Positions 35,816 through 47,800 of a stretch of 64,000 bases of DNA are shown one piece after another. The notes below the pieces were generated by a model. That model worked only from the letters and a program-made list of their open reading frames with translations, was not told the origin of the DNA and did no database searches. The translations under genes were made by a program, and so were the position numbers. Source of the DNA: Sphagnum magellanicum (taxonomy: Eukaryota > Streptophyta > Sphagnopsida > Sphagnales > Sphagnaceae); NCBI GenBank assembly GCA_021904315.1, contig CM038920.1, positions 7,440,001-7,504,000 of the forward strand, written 5' to 3'. Numbering within the stretch: position 1 is the stretch's first letter; every line of letters begins with the position of its first letter.

Positions 35816-37052
35816 TTCCAACAATATTCATCGGATGAAGAAGAAGGGATGCGGAAACAATGAAAAAATCTACTCCCTAATGTGCTAAGAATGCTCCTGT
35901 GTGTTATCCACTTCTCACCTCTAGAGCTCAGCAGCTTGGTCTTGTTGTAGAGCTTTGAAATTACCAAAAGTAGCAACAGAAATTTGCTTTCAGTTTTGTT
36001 GGAGGCTAAATTCATGGAGGCTGGATTTTCAGTCCCATGTTCTTATGATGTTCACAATGTTTGTCTTGTCTTTGGAGGTCGGGATTTTCCCGTTGTCTTC
36101 TTTGAACTTTATATATATGTGTTGAGGTCGGTCTTCTCCAGGTTCCTCCAACTGGTGTGCAATCTGTGAGATATTTCATCTAGAGAGTTGCACAGCAGAG
36201 GGGGAAGAATTTGCCTTCATCTGTGAAGCAAAAGGTATGGTTTTCGATTTGCCATTCACTCCTTTGGAGTTGGGTGAAGCTGCATTTAGGGTCTTCTGGA
36301 ATTGGGTTGGCGAGGAATCCACGGATAGAGCACAGTTACTATGCTTCTTTTGAAGGTGTAGCCCAGCGTTGGGGGTTTCTCACCTTTCTTAAGAACCGCC
36401 TGATTCCGGTTCTTTAACAAAACTTGACACAAGGGTTCTTACAATTCATTTTGGATGTTACAAATATCCGGAGAGTATCAGAATTTTCAATTGTTTTTCT
36501 AGACCAGTTCTTTCCCAGCCGGTTCTTACTTTTGAAATACTTAGTTGGTTATATACAATCTGTTTCTTTAAACCTGGGCCCTACTTAACCTAGACCTAGA
36601 CCCTACCTACTCTATACCCCTAGCCCTGAAAACCTGAACTGGAGTGAACTTTCCAACATATCCGGGGGTTCAGGGTTATGGCAGGTATTAGACCAAGCAT
36701 TTCTCAAACTGCTGGTTCTCTGAGCTGACGGTTCTTACAATAGGCAAAAACTGCCAATTCTTTGCCAAAAAAGGAACCCGCCTGAAAACCTGGGCGGTTC
36801 TCAACTGAATTCTGATACCTGCCCCACACTGGAGTAGACCAACCTGAGCAGACACCTTGAAGATGGGAAGAACATTGAACAGGTTTAATGATGTCCTGAA
36901 AAAGCTGCAGTGGGAATAACAGAATGCTCCAAAGTGGTCTTGCAAAAAGCCAGGCAAATGTCATATATCACAAACTACATTAGAGTACATTGGAAGGCCT
37001 TGTATACACAGAACACAGTTCATTCTCTAGTTGAAGCTTGTTTCTTTTTGAG
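35816..37052. other. Spacer 3' of the sterol reductase, with GAACCGG-type repeats
   Basis: No coding sequence recognised. Words such as AAGAACCG, CCGGTTCTT and GGTTCTTA recur in 36390-36800. The part next to 37052 should contain the 3' untranslated region of the sterol reductase. Confidence 0.4.
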
Positions 37053-40000
37053 TCAGTAAATGAAGGGGATGAGTTTGTATCGCACTCGCTTGCAGTGGGC
37101 CTCCCAGTACTTGTGGTATTTTTGTCTCATCCGTTTGTCATCTCGGGTTGCACAATTGACCAATATAGCTGTCACGAAGCATGCATGAAAGTAAGGCATT
37201 GCCTGCACAAACACACAGTTTGTTTTAGATCTAACCCTTTTGCAAATTACCTTCCCATCTTCTTGACATGCCAGAACCAGTCTAGTACAACCTTCCCACA
37301 ATACTAAGAGTTAAGACATATTGAATTGATGTGGTGTGCTTCAGTGTGCAAACGGTGAAATGGTGGTAAATTCATTGCAGTGAAAATGTCCATCCACCTA
37401 TTGAATGAGAATCTTTCTCAAATCAGTATTTGCTGGGACAACCAAAAATGAGAAACAGTTGGGAGAAATGGGGATAAATTCGTTGGATTGAAATTGTCCA
37501 TCTACCTAGTGAATGAGGATCTTCTCACATCAGCATTTGTTGGGACCAAAAAAATTGAGAATTGATAGCTGATCAATGTGCTTGGAATCAATTTCTGTTT
37601 GTAGAAAAGGAGAGAGGTGTTCGGAAGCGCACATGTTTGAAGAGAACAGGTAAGGTCCAGCAGATGGCAACACCAATTTCTGGGGTATAGTGAAAATGTC
37701 TAGCAACACTCCACCTGTTATTATCCCCAAAGACACCCAAGCAAACCAGTTACAAGAATCACTAAGTCCCAAAAAAGAAGGTTTCATGCCAAGCTCCATG
37801 GAGCTGAGAGATGTGACAATATGGGCACTCACCAGCCAGCTGTGAGAAGCAGGTTATGCTTGTGCTCTCCATACTCTGTTACATAGTGGAGTTGGATCTG
37901 GACATGGCAACCACTTCCCACTAGTACCCGTCAGTGCTGATTTAAATCCTCTATGAAGATACTCTCATTCTCTTTGAATTCCTTCCGATGGCTGTGCAGT
38001 CTTGATCTTTGGAAGCAGATTATTGTGGGGATTGCTTTACACAGAATTTGTATTGCTAGTCTACAGAAGAGGCAATGATTCCCAAGAGATCTATTCAAGG
38101 TAGTGAAGGTGGACGTCCAAACCTTGCAAGGAATTTTCCCCCAAATCCTGCATTTGCCATTGGAGTTGATGAATTGTAAACGTTGCACATAGCAATCATA
38201 AACGATGTAGTTGCAGGCCATCCCAGCTCCAAGCATTCCAAGTGCTAGCTGTTGCACCACATTGCTTACCCTTTTTATTGTCGGGAAAAATCCAAAAAGA
38301 TTTGAAGTCAGTCAAATTCTGAGAAATTACTCAAAAAAAATTAGAGAAAAAAAATTCCATTTGTTTCCTTAGTTCAAAATGCAATTTTTTTTTCCTGCAT
38401 AAATTTGCTGGCCTCAATTTTGTGATCTGTTTCATCTTCCTAAAAGCACAGATGGATGTATTGTGTTTGGTGTTGGTCAAGATGGGTACTCCTTGCCCTA
38501 GGTGAATTGGATGTGAAACCAGATAAAGATTCACTGATGTGTGAACTGCTGGGATCCATGCCAAGCAAGTAAAAACTGCCAGAAAGCCAGCTGCAAACCT
38601 CACCATTCAAAGTGCCCATGTGTTCAATTGTCCATCATTTTATGTTGAGTTTCTCCCATTTTCACAACTTTTACAGTCATTGCCATGTAAGTAGCTCATT
38701 AGCTTTTGAATAACTTAGAGTAACAGGCTTAGTCCAAATTGGGTACAATTATAAAATGAAAGAAAGCAATGCAGAAGGTGATGAGGTGTTTGTTTCAATT
38801 TGAGGTGTGGCTGTACATACCACGATCATGGGCCATCTCCATTGAACGGTAGAATTGAGGTTCTGTCCAGAAAAACTTGGTGATGTATATCAGCATAAGT
38901 ACAGTTGTCACCAACATCGAGTCTGCAATCTTTCCTTGAGTATCACGCTGGACATGACCAGTTTCTTGAGTGTGAGGTTATGTTTTATCAAGCATAACTT
39001 GTTTTTACATCACGAAAAATGGAATAAAGGCTATAAGTTGGAAAAGGTGTATGGAGGAGGAATGGGAGAGAGCAAGGGAGACAAGAGTGAGCAATTCACC
39101 TGCTTGATGGCAAAGCTGACAACAATAATAGCCCAAGACATAATTGCAAATCGGCAATTTAGGAAGACCTTAATATCAAAATGGCTTGTAATCCTTGGGT
39201 ACAACTCCATTCCCTAACCCATTCCATCCACACCCACAACCACTTATATTTGTTGATCCAAAGCATGCAGCAAATGAACAGTACAAAGGCAGATGAATCA
39301 TCATCATATCATCTCCTTACTACAATGCTCATAGTGGCCAGAATTGATGTGAATTTCCATGAGTCATCATCAGCATCTGACTTGCAGTCAATTATTTGCA
39401 CAACAGTACATTACCCAGAAAATGTCGCCAAGGATGTTTCCTGATGATCCCCAATCTTCAGAAGATGGCGCCATATGACCCTGTACACACACATGCACAC
39501 CCGCACATATGTGATGATCACAACATGATGGGGCTGATGCAATTGTGGAACAGTTAAAAAGAAGAAGAGATAGAGAGATAATATGTGACAGAAACAAAAG
39601 GAATTCAACTCACTTTGCAGTAGAGCAGAATTGTTGCAACATAACTTGCGATCACGAGCACAGAGAAGATTTCTCCAATGTAGTCATACACAAGGCCTGG
39701 ATTGAATAAGCTCTCCCTGTTTCCATCAGCTCTCCCATCATCTATGATTAGTGATTGCAGGACACAGAGATCCTTCATGAAGTGAGGATTGACTTAAAGG
39801 AAGAATCCCATGTTGAAACCTTCTTCTTCTTCATCCCTACAGTAGTATGTGCACTGAATACTTGATGCAGACACAAATTCAGATCACTGTCTATGAGCTT
39901 AAGAAATCCAACATTTTGCAGGGAAAAAAAAAGCCCAAGTAGCAAGAGTGTTTGAGATAATGCTTGTGGAGCATCATCTTCTTCCTTTCACTACCCTGTA

Positions 40001-41383
40001 TGTCACAATCATTCAGATGACCGTTTATAAGCTAAGAAATCCAACAACATTTTGTAGCCAAAAAAGGTGCAAGTAATGAGAGTGTGTGAGATGATGCTCA
40101 TGTTTTGCAGTCATCATCTTCCTTTTTTCTACCCCTATATCTCACAAACATTCAGACCACCATTTATAAGCTAAGAAATCCAACATCTTGCAGCAAGAAA
40201 AAAGTTGCAAGTAACAAGAATGTTTGAGATGATGTTTGTGTTTGAGCATCTTCTTTCTTTCACTATCCTCTATGTTTCCATTGCAGCAAAAAATCCTATG
40301 ACACATATACAATGCATGAATGGACGCACAAGATGATCTCCTTGTGTATATCTTGTGTTTTGTTTGATACATGGCCACAAACATACATGCCAAGCAGGAA
40401 GGAGAGAGAGAGAGAGAGAGAACTCACTTCCAAACAAGGTAGTAGACAGCAAGAGTCACCATGTATGCTGTAAAACCATTCTTCTGCAATAAGAACCCAA
40501 ACAAAAGAGAAGTTGTAAATACAGGATCCTGATCCAATTGCCACAGGTGGCCAAGGCTCCTGCTACCCACCATTGCTCCAAAGAGCAAGAAGAAGAATTC
40601 AAAGCCAGAAAGTGATATTAGGAAGTAGGAGCATTGGCTTAGACTCTTCACCATGAAAGCAAGCAAGCAAGCAAGCAATATTCCTCATATGCTCAGTCTG
40701 CTCATGAGACATGCAAGGAGCTTGACTGGATGAGAATTTCATTTGAATTTTTTGTTTTTGGTTTTTTGCTTTGCAGGCAAGAAGGATGATGGAGAAGCAT
40801 GTGTGCAAAGCCTCTTTCATGCAAGTTTCATGCAAGAAGGATGATGGAGAAGGCTCAGGGGCATGCATGCTAAGCCTTTTTTATGCAAGTTTCATGGCAA
40901 GAAGTCATTGAGAGGAGTAAGGGTGATGTACCTTGTACACAGGCCGATGTCCAGCTGGTGATTGTGGGCCAATGAACCTTTCAGCTGGCAAAAACACTTG
41001 CAGAATTGCTTCAAACGCTGCAAATGCAGCAACCATTTTACATGCGCGGATGGTGGGGTATGGCCACACATCTCGGACGCCCCTCATGCCCTTGGCTCGA
41101 AAGAATCTGTATGATTTCTCTACCGAACCTTCCACGTGGATCATGGTATACCATCTGAAACAACAAAAACAGCAACACCAAGGTCAGATTAAGGAAGTGA
41201 TTGCAATTTAAAGCAGGAGGAGGAGGAGGAGGAAGAAAGAGGGCGGAAAACATACATGAATACGATGAACATCGGGGAAACGATCATCAACAGTAGCATG
41301 GCCGCCGTCCTGACAGGTTTCGGATGTGCCGGCACCTTCTGATAGAACGCTTCTGGTTGCGACCGACCTCGAATGCTCTTCAT
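37053..41383 (-). CDS. DWF5: Sterol delta-7 reductase (7-dehydrocholesterol reductase)
   Basis: The gene has twelve exons in gene order: 41383-41256, 41154-40932, 40483-40428, 39716-39614, 39480-39415, 39213-39100, 38947-38821, 38590-38490, 38248-38123, 37897-37833, 37714-37633 and 37202-37053. All introns are GT-AG, every phase fits, and the total is 446 aa (Arabidopsis DWF5 is about 430). Diagnostic blocks: IWYTMIHVEGSV; FLPAERFIGPQSPAGHRPVY; GHMAPSSEDWGSSGNI (from residue 171); GMELYPRITSHFDIKVFLNC; DSMLVTTVLMLIYITKFFW; NSNGKCRIWGKIP; WWSVARHFHYTPEI; and the C-terminal signature RDDKRMRQKYHKYWEAHCKR before YKLIPFIY. It is a multi-pass ER membrane enzyme of the ERG4/ERG24 family that reduces the C7-C8 double bond of sterols with NADPH, feeding phytosterol and brassinosteroid synthesis. 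The weakest junction is the GA/GTACCC donor at 38490; the match on both sides supports it. A GA tract abuts the start codon. Confidence 0.93.
39895..40275 (-). repeat. Intronic tandem repeat (about 130 bp, three copies)
   Basis: Within the third intron of the sterol reductase, the plus-strand word TAAGCTAAGAAATCCAACA recurs near 39897, 40028 and 40168. Each is followed by a TTGCAG-like word, GCAAGTARCAAGARTGT, GAGATGATG, a CATCTTCTTTC word and CTACCC/CTATCC. Copies are diverged. Confidence 0.7.
40774..40893 (-). repeat. Intronic tandem duplication
   Basis: In the second intron of the sterol reductase, GCAAGAAGGATGATGGAGAA occurs twice about 56 bp apart, each time followed by an AAGCCT word and TTTCATGCAAGTTTCAT or a variant. 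An AAGC run lies nearby at about 40655-40678. Confidence 0.65.
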
Positions 41384-41432
41384 CTCTCTCTCTCTCTCTC
41401 TCTCTCTCGCTCTCTCTCCCTCTCTCTCTCTT
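41384..41432 (-). promoter_or_regulatory. GA tract directly before the sterol reductase start
   Basis: An almost pure GA/GAGG run of about 49 nt on the coding strand ends at the ATG. It must lie in the 5' leader if the first ATG is used. GAGA tracts are common in plant core promoters and leaders and bind BBR/BPC proteins; regulation here is inference. Confidence 0.5.
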
Positions 41433-42900
41433 CCTCACAAAATTCTTTTCCTCTTCCTCTCTCTACTACAACACCGCAACCTCCAAAAGAGTACCGATCT
41501 CAATTGTAAAGCATTGATCGCAATTGTACCATCTCTTTCCCTGCCTCTCTCCCGCTCCTCTTTGCCTCAGTCTCTCTCAATGATAAATCGACTTCCCGAT
41601 CTTCTTCTTCCTCTCTCGCGTCACCACGAGTCTTATAATATCGAGAACTGGAACGCTCTGGAACAACGCTGCTGCTGCTGCAATATTCGTCATCGCAACA
41701 ACTTCTCGGGAGACCAGCTCACGTCTCACTCTCGGAAAAAGTTGTCAATTTCTGAAATCTCGCCGCTTTCGGGTACGAGGTCGGGAAGAATCTCACGGAA
41801 CTGAAGATCGTGCAACGACGACACTGCACGCAGCAGAATCCGTCTGTAACATCCGGTGTTACGACAAGCTTGTAATGAAGCGAATATACATTCGACATTG
41901 CCTTCAACATCGCTCCTTCTTTCTGGTCACAATTATTCCTGCTTGCTATAAGAAAGATTGCGCTTCGTGTGGGAAGAAAAGCACAAGGAGATGATAGTAG
42001 CTAGCGATACGCAAACCACCAGGAAAAAAAAAAAAAAAAAAACGACAGAAAAAGAAAAGAGAAAAGAAAACACGTCGCGCCTCTCTCAGCAGCAGCAACA
42101 GCAGCGCAGCGGTGTGGTGTGCGGTGGTCTCTTACTGGCGCCTCTCTCGATCTCACTGCGATGGGCGGGTAGATCCGCCTCTCCAAAAGACGGATCCGCC
42201 TCTTTTGCGTGCTTCTGCTTGTGAATTAATCCACTCCATTCATGAAAATCATCGACCGTTTTGTTTGTTGTTTCCAAAAGGCTTTTTTTTTGGGCCCTTT
42301 GTGCCGCCCACTTCCTGCTTGAAACCAAACTGTTTACAATAATGCCTATCTGTGGCAACTTTCTTTTGGTTTTTCTTCCGCCAGGATGAGAAAATTTGCC
42401 AAAAACAGAAACCAACTGGTTCAGAGAGAATTCGTGCGAATCGTGTCGGCAATGTCTCGTCGATCATTAAAACAGCACAGTTTGAAAACGAGTTCCAACT
42501 TCTCACGAATTTCTCTGACGATTGCGAGCTTCATGATTTCTTCGCTTGTGGTGCTCGCCTTTCTCACAATTGTGCACACAAGCTCCTTCTCCCTTTTAGC
42601 GACTCGAGCTGTCCATGTGACTCCAATTAGTGTCCTCATGGATGAGACTACATGGACATCCTCCCTTCATTCGTACATTGCGTTATTCATCCATCAGTAC
42701 ATTTCACAACCTTGTCTATTGTCTGTAGAATATCAAGAGTTTAGGTGTGTATATTCTTTGTTGATACGTACTTGGATGAAATACGAAATTTTAAATATGA
42801 GAATTCGAAAAATAGAAGTGAATATTAGAATGCTGCATTTAATGATTTTAAACAAGGACTTGAACAATAAATTTGCCTTCTCATAAAGCGGTTAAAATGG
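41433..42900. other. Upstream region of the sterol reductase
   Basis: GC-richer stretch with A-runs (about 42022-42040) and CAGCAG words. Open frames on both strands, such as plus 42386-42886, have no known domain and are more likely chance frames in promoter or leader sequence. Confidence 0.4.
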
Positions 42901-43490
42901 CAACAACATTTTACAATATGTCAATATTCCAGAGAAATCATTTTCAATTTTCAAAGAGGCTATTATTGCATTAAAGTTTTTAAAAATTCAAAGATTGTCT
43001 TTCATGTTAAACAAATGAATTAAATTTAGATTTGATGTTGTAGTAAGTAATTATTTTCAAAAGTTCAAATCTTTAAACATGATAAAATATTTAATTTTTT
43101 TGGGAATCATTTTTGTAACCTTACTTTAATTCTTTGATTATTGCAAATTTGGGAAGGAACATTAATGATATACAATTTCAATTACAAATTCAAAACCACT
43201 TTGTAATTTAGATATTTATTTCAAGATGATTAGTTATTGTTTTCCAATAGGTTGGAACATTCTAAACCAATTTTTTAAAAATATGAACATTGAGATAGAT
43301 TAATGTCAAAATCATCGATCATCATCAATCATGAGAGTGATGACAAAAATCATCATATTCCAAATTCAATGTTATCCTATGTATTAGAACCTTGTGACTT
43401 AGAAAAAAACTTTGGATTAATCCAAGGTTATATAATATTGTTAATTCAAAAATCTTATAATGAAAAATAATTCATACTAATGAAACCTTG
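42901..43490. other. AT-rich spacer
   Basis: No gene or repeat structure recognised. Confidence 0.5.
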
Positions 43491-44830
43491 GGAAAATACC
43501 AATAAACAAAGCACCTAACCAAGGGGGAAAAAGAAGGAACAAAGAGAGAGGACCCAAGTTTGAGCTTGAAGGACAAAACTCAAAGTGGGTCACAAAAGGG
43601 CAAAGGAACAAATCATGTTATAAAACCCTCCCACTAATTTCATGAAGCATATTAAAAAGAAAAAGGGATGGGAAACATGAAAGAACACTAAACCTAGAAG
43701 AACTTGCATTAACAATGATGGCATGCCTCAAAATACAGATGGCTTGAGCTCTTTGCAAAGCTACTAACACCCTTTGCCTAAAAAATACATGCAAAATAAC
43801 TAAGGGCAAGGCATTGGTGCCCTTTGCTGACCACACCATGTTAACACATTGATGAAAAAAATCATCTGCTTGTTGGTGTAGGTTACCAAAAACCTTTATG
43901 GTGAGGGGAAGAAATGCATCTATCGAATGTCAATCATGATAAAGTCTTTTTTTTGTTTGGGCTACCACCGTTGTTGCCACCTCATGAGATGAAGTAACAC
44001 ATGAAACCAAATCTGTTTGAATGAGATTGGTAATGACAACATTGACCAAGGTGTAGATGTTATTAATCAATAAGATTATGTCAACCCATTGGTGAGAAGA
44101 TTGAAGAATGGGTAGTGGAAGGACATGAATTTACTAATATGAAATGTGAAAACCCCCATTTTTTGCGATGGAGGCGAAGGCATTTTGAATGACATTTTGG
44201 GATGTAGTCCATTTTGCACCATGGGAATAATGAAGGGGGGGGTCGTCATTAGATCTAAAGGTTGGTGGAAGCCCAACCTAGTGTGCAATGTAGAGGAAAA
44301 AACATTTGATGCCAAATGGAAAAGACGAAATGATTAAGTGAATAAAAGGCCACGGACCTGCTATTAAGCCCACATAAGATTTCAAGCACATGTGATCTAA
44401 ATTAAAAGTCATGTAAAAAATGATATTAGAGAAGGAATGGTCATGCAATCTAATTGAAATGTTTTTCTAAAGTTGATCTATTCCCGTCTTTGCAAATTGC
44501 ATGAAGGGGGGAATGCAAGCCACCACATCCGAGGGAAAGAGTTTTTATGCTAATTTTAAGTGGGCTTGAAAGGGGAGTGGACAATAATTGCTAGATTATA
44601 TAAATTCCAATAAGAATGAGTGATGATTCAAAAGGAATCTAACAATGATGATGGGTGCAACAAATACCCAATTCCCCAAATAGGTTGTTGGTGCAATGAA
44701 ATTTGTGGAAATGAGGTAAATCTTCTATCAAGGGGTGAAATTGTGGCCTTTCGATCATTACCATCTTCTAAAAGGTAAGACCAAGGGAACAAGGTCAACG
44801 CCTTATTACTCAACAAAATCAAACTACCCT
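43490..44830 (-). mobile_element. Non-LTR-type retroelement remnant, C-terminal part
   Basis: On minus a decayed but readable protein tail runs from about 44830 to a stop at 43618. Blocks in order: AFASIAKNGGFHIS, QIHVLPLPILQSSHQWVDII, NNIYTLVNVVITNLIQTDLV, HSIDAFLPLTIKVFGNLHQQ, ADDFFHQCVNMVWSAKG, FFRQRVLVALQRAQAICILR and FPSLFLFNMLHEISG. These match from memory the region behind the reverse transcriptase in a plant retroelement family (VDIVLSVDG..DVVI.DP.RADL.. and FGCLHQQADDFLHRCANMAWS in kin). I read it as LINE-like. The reverse transcriptase itself was not found up to 46.7 kb. The sequence below 43618 is the 3' untranslated part, similar to that at 58560-58760. Confidence 0.55.
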
Positions 44831-47800
44831 GTACTATGTTATTTTATTATAACTATTCACATAATGAATAGGGAGACATACAAAGAGCAAAGGATGAACG
44901 TAAGGGTTTGATGTCCAAGAACAATCTATCATCTTGTAAGTAGCCAAATCCCAAGGAGATAGGAGAAGAAAGTGGAGAGGACAATATGGAAAAATGAGCA
45001 ATATCCAAGAATGGTTATTTTCCAATGGTTTATTATATCTTCCACGCCTCTAGATATTGCCCTATTAGGGTCTATATAACTTCTATAAACTATCTCCTCT
45101 TTAACATGCTTGCAAATCCTTTAGTAGCTTCGCTTGCTACTTGCAGCACCTAAGGAGGTCTTCCCCCCTTCTCTCTACCGTTTGTAGCACCCTGCATTCG
45201 TTCATAGCCAATGCTTATCACTTGCATCAATACCTTTCAATCTAAAAATGGTTATCTCTTGGTGTTCTCCCTCTATTCTCTATCATTAAATATTGGCTAT
45301 TACCTTCTTGTGGTAGCTAATATCTTATTCCTCCAAAGGCCACCAAGTGGTATGTCTTTTTACGTTCTAATATAGAAGAAATGTAGTCTTAACATCTTAA
45401 GGGAACAATCTAATTACATAATTTCAAAATTACTCTACCTTCCACACTTTCTAATAAAATAGATATACAACAAGTCCTTTAACCATCTTTTCATTAAAAT
45501 CACACACAAAATACAATATATTCCTCCATTTTCCATGAATCCTCCATTCCTTCTCTCCAATTCCCAAAAGTTTTTCATCTAAAAATCCCCCAACATTCCT
45601 TCTTATCTTCATTCTCCACCAAGCTACACAAGGCCTACATTGACCCTTAGAAAATAAGGCCCTTATCCTAATCCTTTCCTAAGAATCTCCTAGATGATTG
45701 GGTGGATTACCTCGCAAGCACTCACTAACATGAACTACGTAATCCTATTAGCTTCACCCCTTGAATAAGGGACAGTAAATCTACCACTAATAACTATCAA
45801 TTATATTAAGAGGCCTATGATACTAATTAATTTAAAGATTACTATTCATTAACATTATCCCCCCTCTACTTTGGATTAAGTTTCATAATCCTTATTGACA
45901 CGTAATCCTTACTATGTGGGTTGAAACTCTAAAGATGCAATATTGCCTATCATCCTAAAGGGAGAATTGGTGCCTTCAAGGGTTTGGAATTCTTACTTGG
46001 GATCCAGCAAGGTCCTTGGTGTTTGGAAGGTGAGTTCCTAGTGGGGATTATTGCCATCAAAGCTATTAGATGTGCTTTGAGCACCATCAATTATGAAACT
46101 AGGGAAGGCCTACTTGTATGTTGTCAGTTGCTAATGGTAGGCCACCTCATTTACTAGTGTAGGGAGAGGAGTAACATCCAAAATGGCCTTGAGTTCATTC
46201 CACTTGGCTACCCTCTTCCTTGTCTTGTGCAACTAAGCTACTACCTCTAACTTTAAGAGGGTATGTTCCTTGAATAGGGTACCTGTCATATTTGGCTAAT
46301 CTAGCATTTGCCACAACCACCTTTGAAGCTCTACACTTCCATTTCATCACCTAACCCTACAACTTAGGTAATACCATCCCATTGAGCAAATCAGTCTATG
46401 TTTACATGTTGGTTGCCATTTCTTACGATAGCTGTTATTATTGTCATAGAACATCTTCCATGTGATATACCTTGTTTTACCCCTTGGATATCCTATTGGT
46501 GTCTGAGGGTAAAGGCTTTGTCATTCAATTCATTCAACCTATCCAAGAGCCTTTCCTTGTTTGCCCTCTCCGTTTGGGTAGATGTAAACTATGATGGTTC
46601 AAAAGCAGTAAGAATCTTAATCCCAAAAATCCATATAAATGGAAAAACAAACATTAGAATAGAAAAAAATGTTAAAAACCAATGTTGAGTGGGCCTTATG
46701 TGATGATTAATCAATTAATAAAGTCCATATGAAAGGTTGCCCATCTAGAAAACTTTTAATTATATGTGTGTAAGCAAAATAAAGTGAACAATTTGATTAC
46801 CTTGTCAAAACTACAATAATTGGATTTAAAATAACAACAAAACCCATTATAAAATTGTGGAACATTAAATGTTTTCATTTCAATGATTAAATATAATATA
46901 TGTTTACATTAATGTGCATTGATTTTCATATTTCAAATTGTAAAAGTAGGGTTTAAGTAGGTTTTTCAAAATATAAAAAACTTTTGACATTTACTTTTCA
47001 TTGTGGGCTTTTGGCTTCAAATAGGTGTCAGTAGGGTTTTACAAATAAGAAATAGATTTTTTTTAATGACTTGTTAAAATATATGTTGATCTTCATTTCC
47101 TAATTTATTACATATTAATTTCATTAATATTCTAACCAAAAAGTAGGTTTGAGCACATATTTATTAGTCAGTTTTAAATATATATTTTATTTATTTTTTA
47201 AATTCATTTTTTTTCATTTTGCTAGAATTACCTTTTTATAAACTTACTAGAGGAAACTAATGTTACTTGACATAGATTTCAGCTAATTTGATGCTACTTT
47301 TTGGTAGTTATATGAGCGGGGTAAGGTTGAAGTGGAAACATCTATTTTTTCTATTAATTTTATTTTGCTTTGACCCATACATGTTCTAGGGGAAAAAATT
47401 ATCAATTTTGGGTTTAAACATGCTACTAAGACCCACACATAGCTCCTTGGTGTTTTGCTTAATGATTGCTTATTTTAAAATATTTTCGAAATATCTTAAA
47501 GATATTCCCTTTGTAAAGTTTAACAAAATCTTTAAAAAGTCCTTATGACTCACAAAGATGTTGCATTATATTATCATAGTAAGTTTGATTTAAATAATGT
47601 CCCTACAATATGTCATTATAAGTCCATTAAGGAGTCATTTACGAGTTTTTCAAGTGCTAAAAACATTTGTTACATTGCTAAAATAATGCTTTTGGATATT
47701 CAATACTCGTTAGATTTGTTTCATTCTTTTCCAAATGTTTCTATAATGTATTAAAACATTGTTGTATACGTTTACCAAACATTTTAAATATTGATTTGAC

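Noticed and set aside
42386-42886. Plus-strand open frame of 166 codons upstream of the sterol reductase
   Set aside because: A hydrophobic stretch is present, but there is no conserved motif, the frame runs into AT-rich spacer, and a competing minus frame overlaps it.
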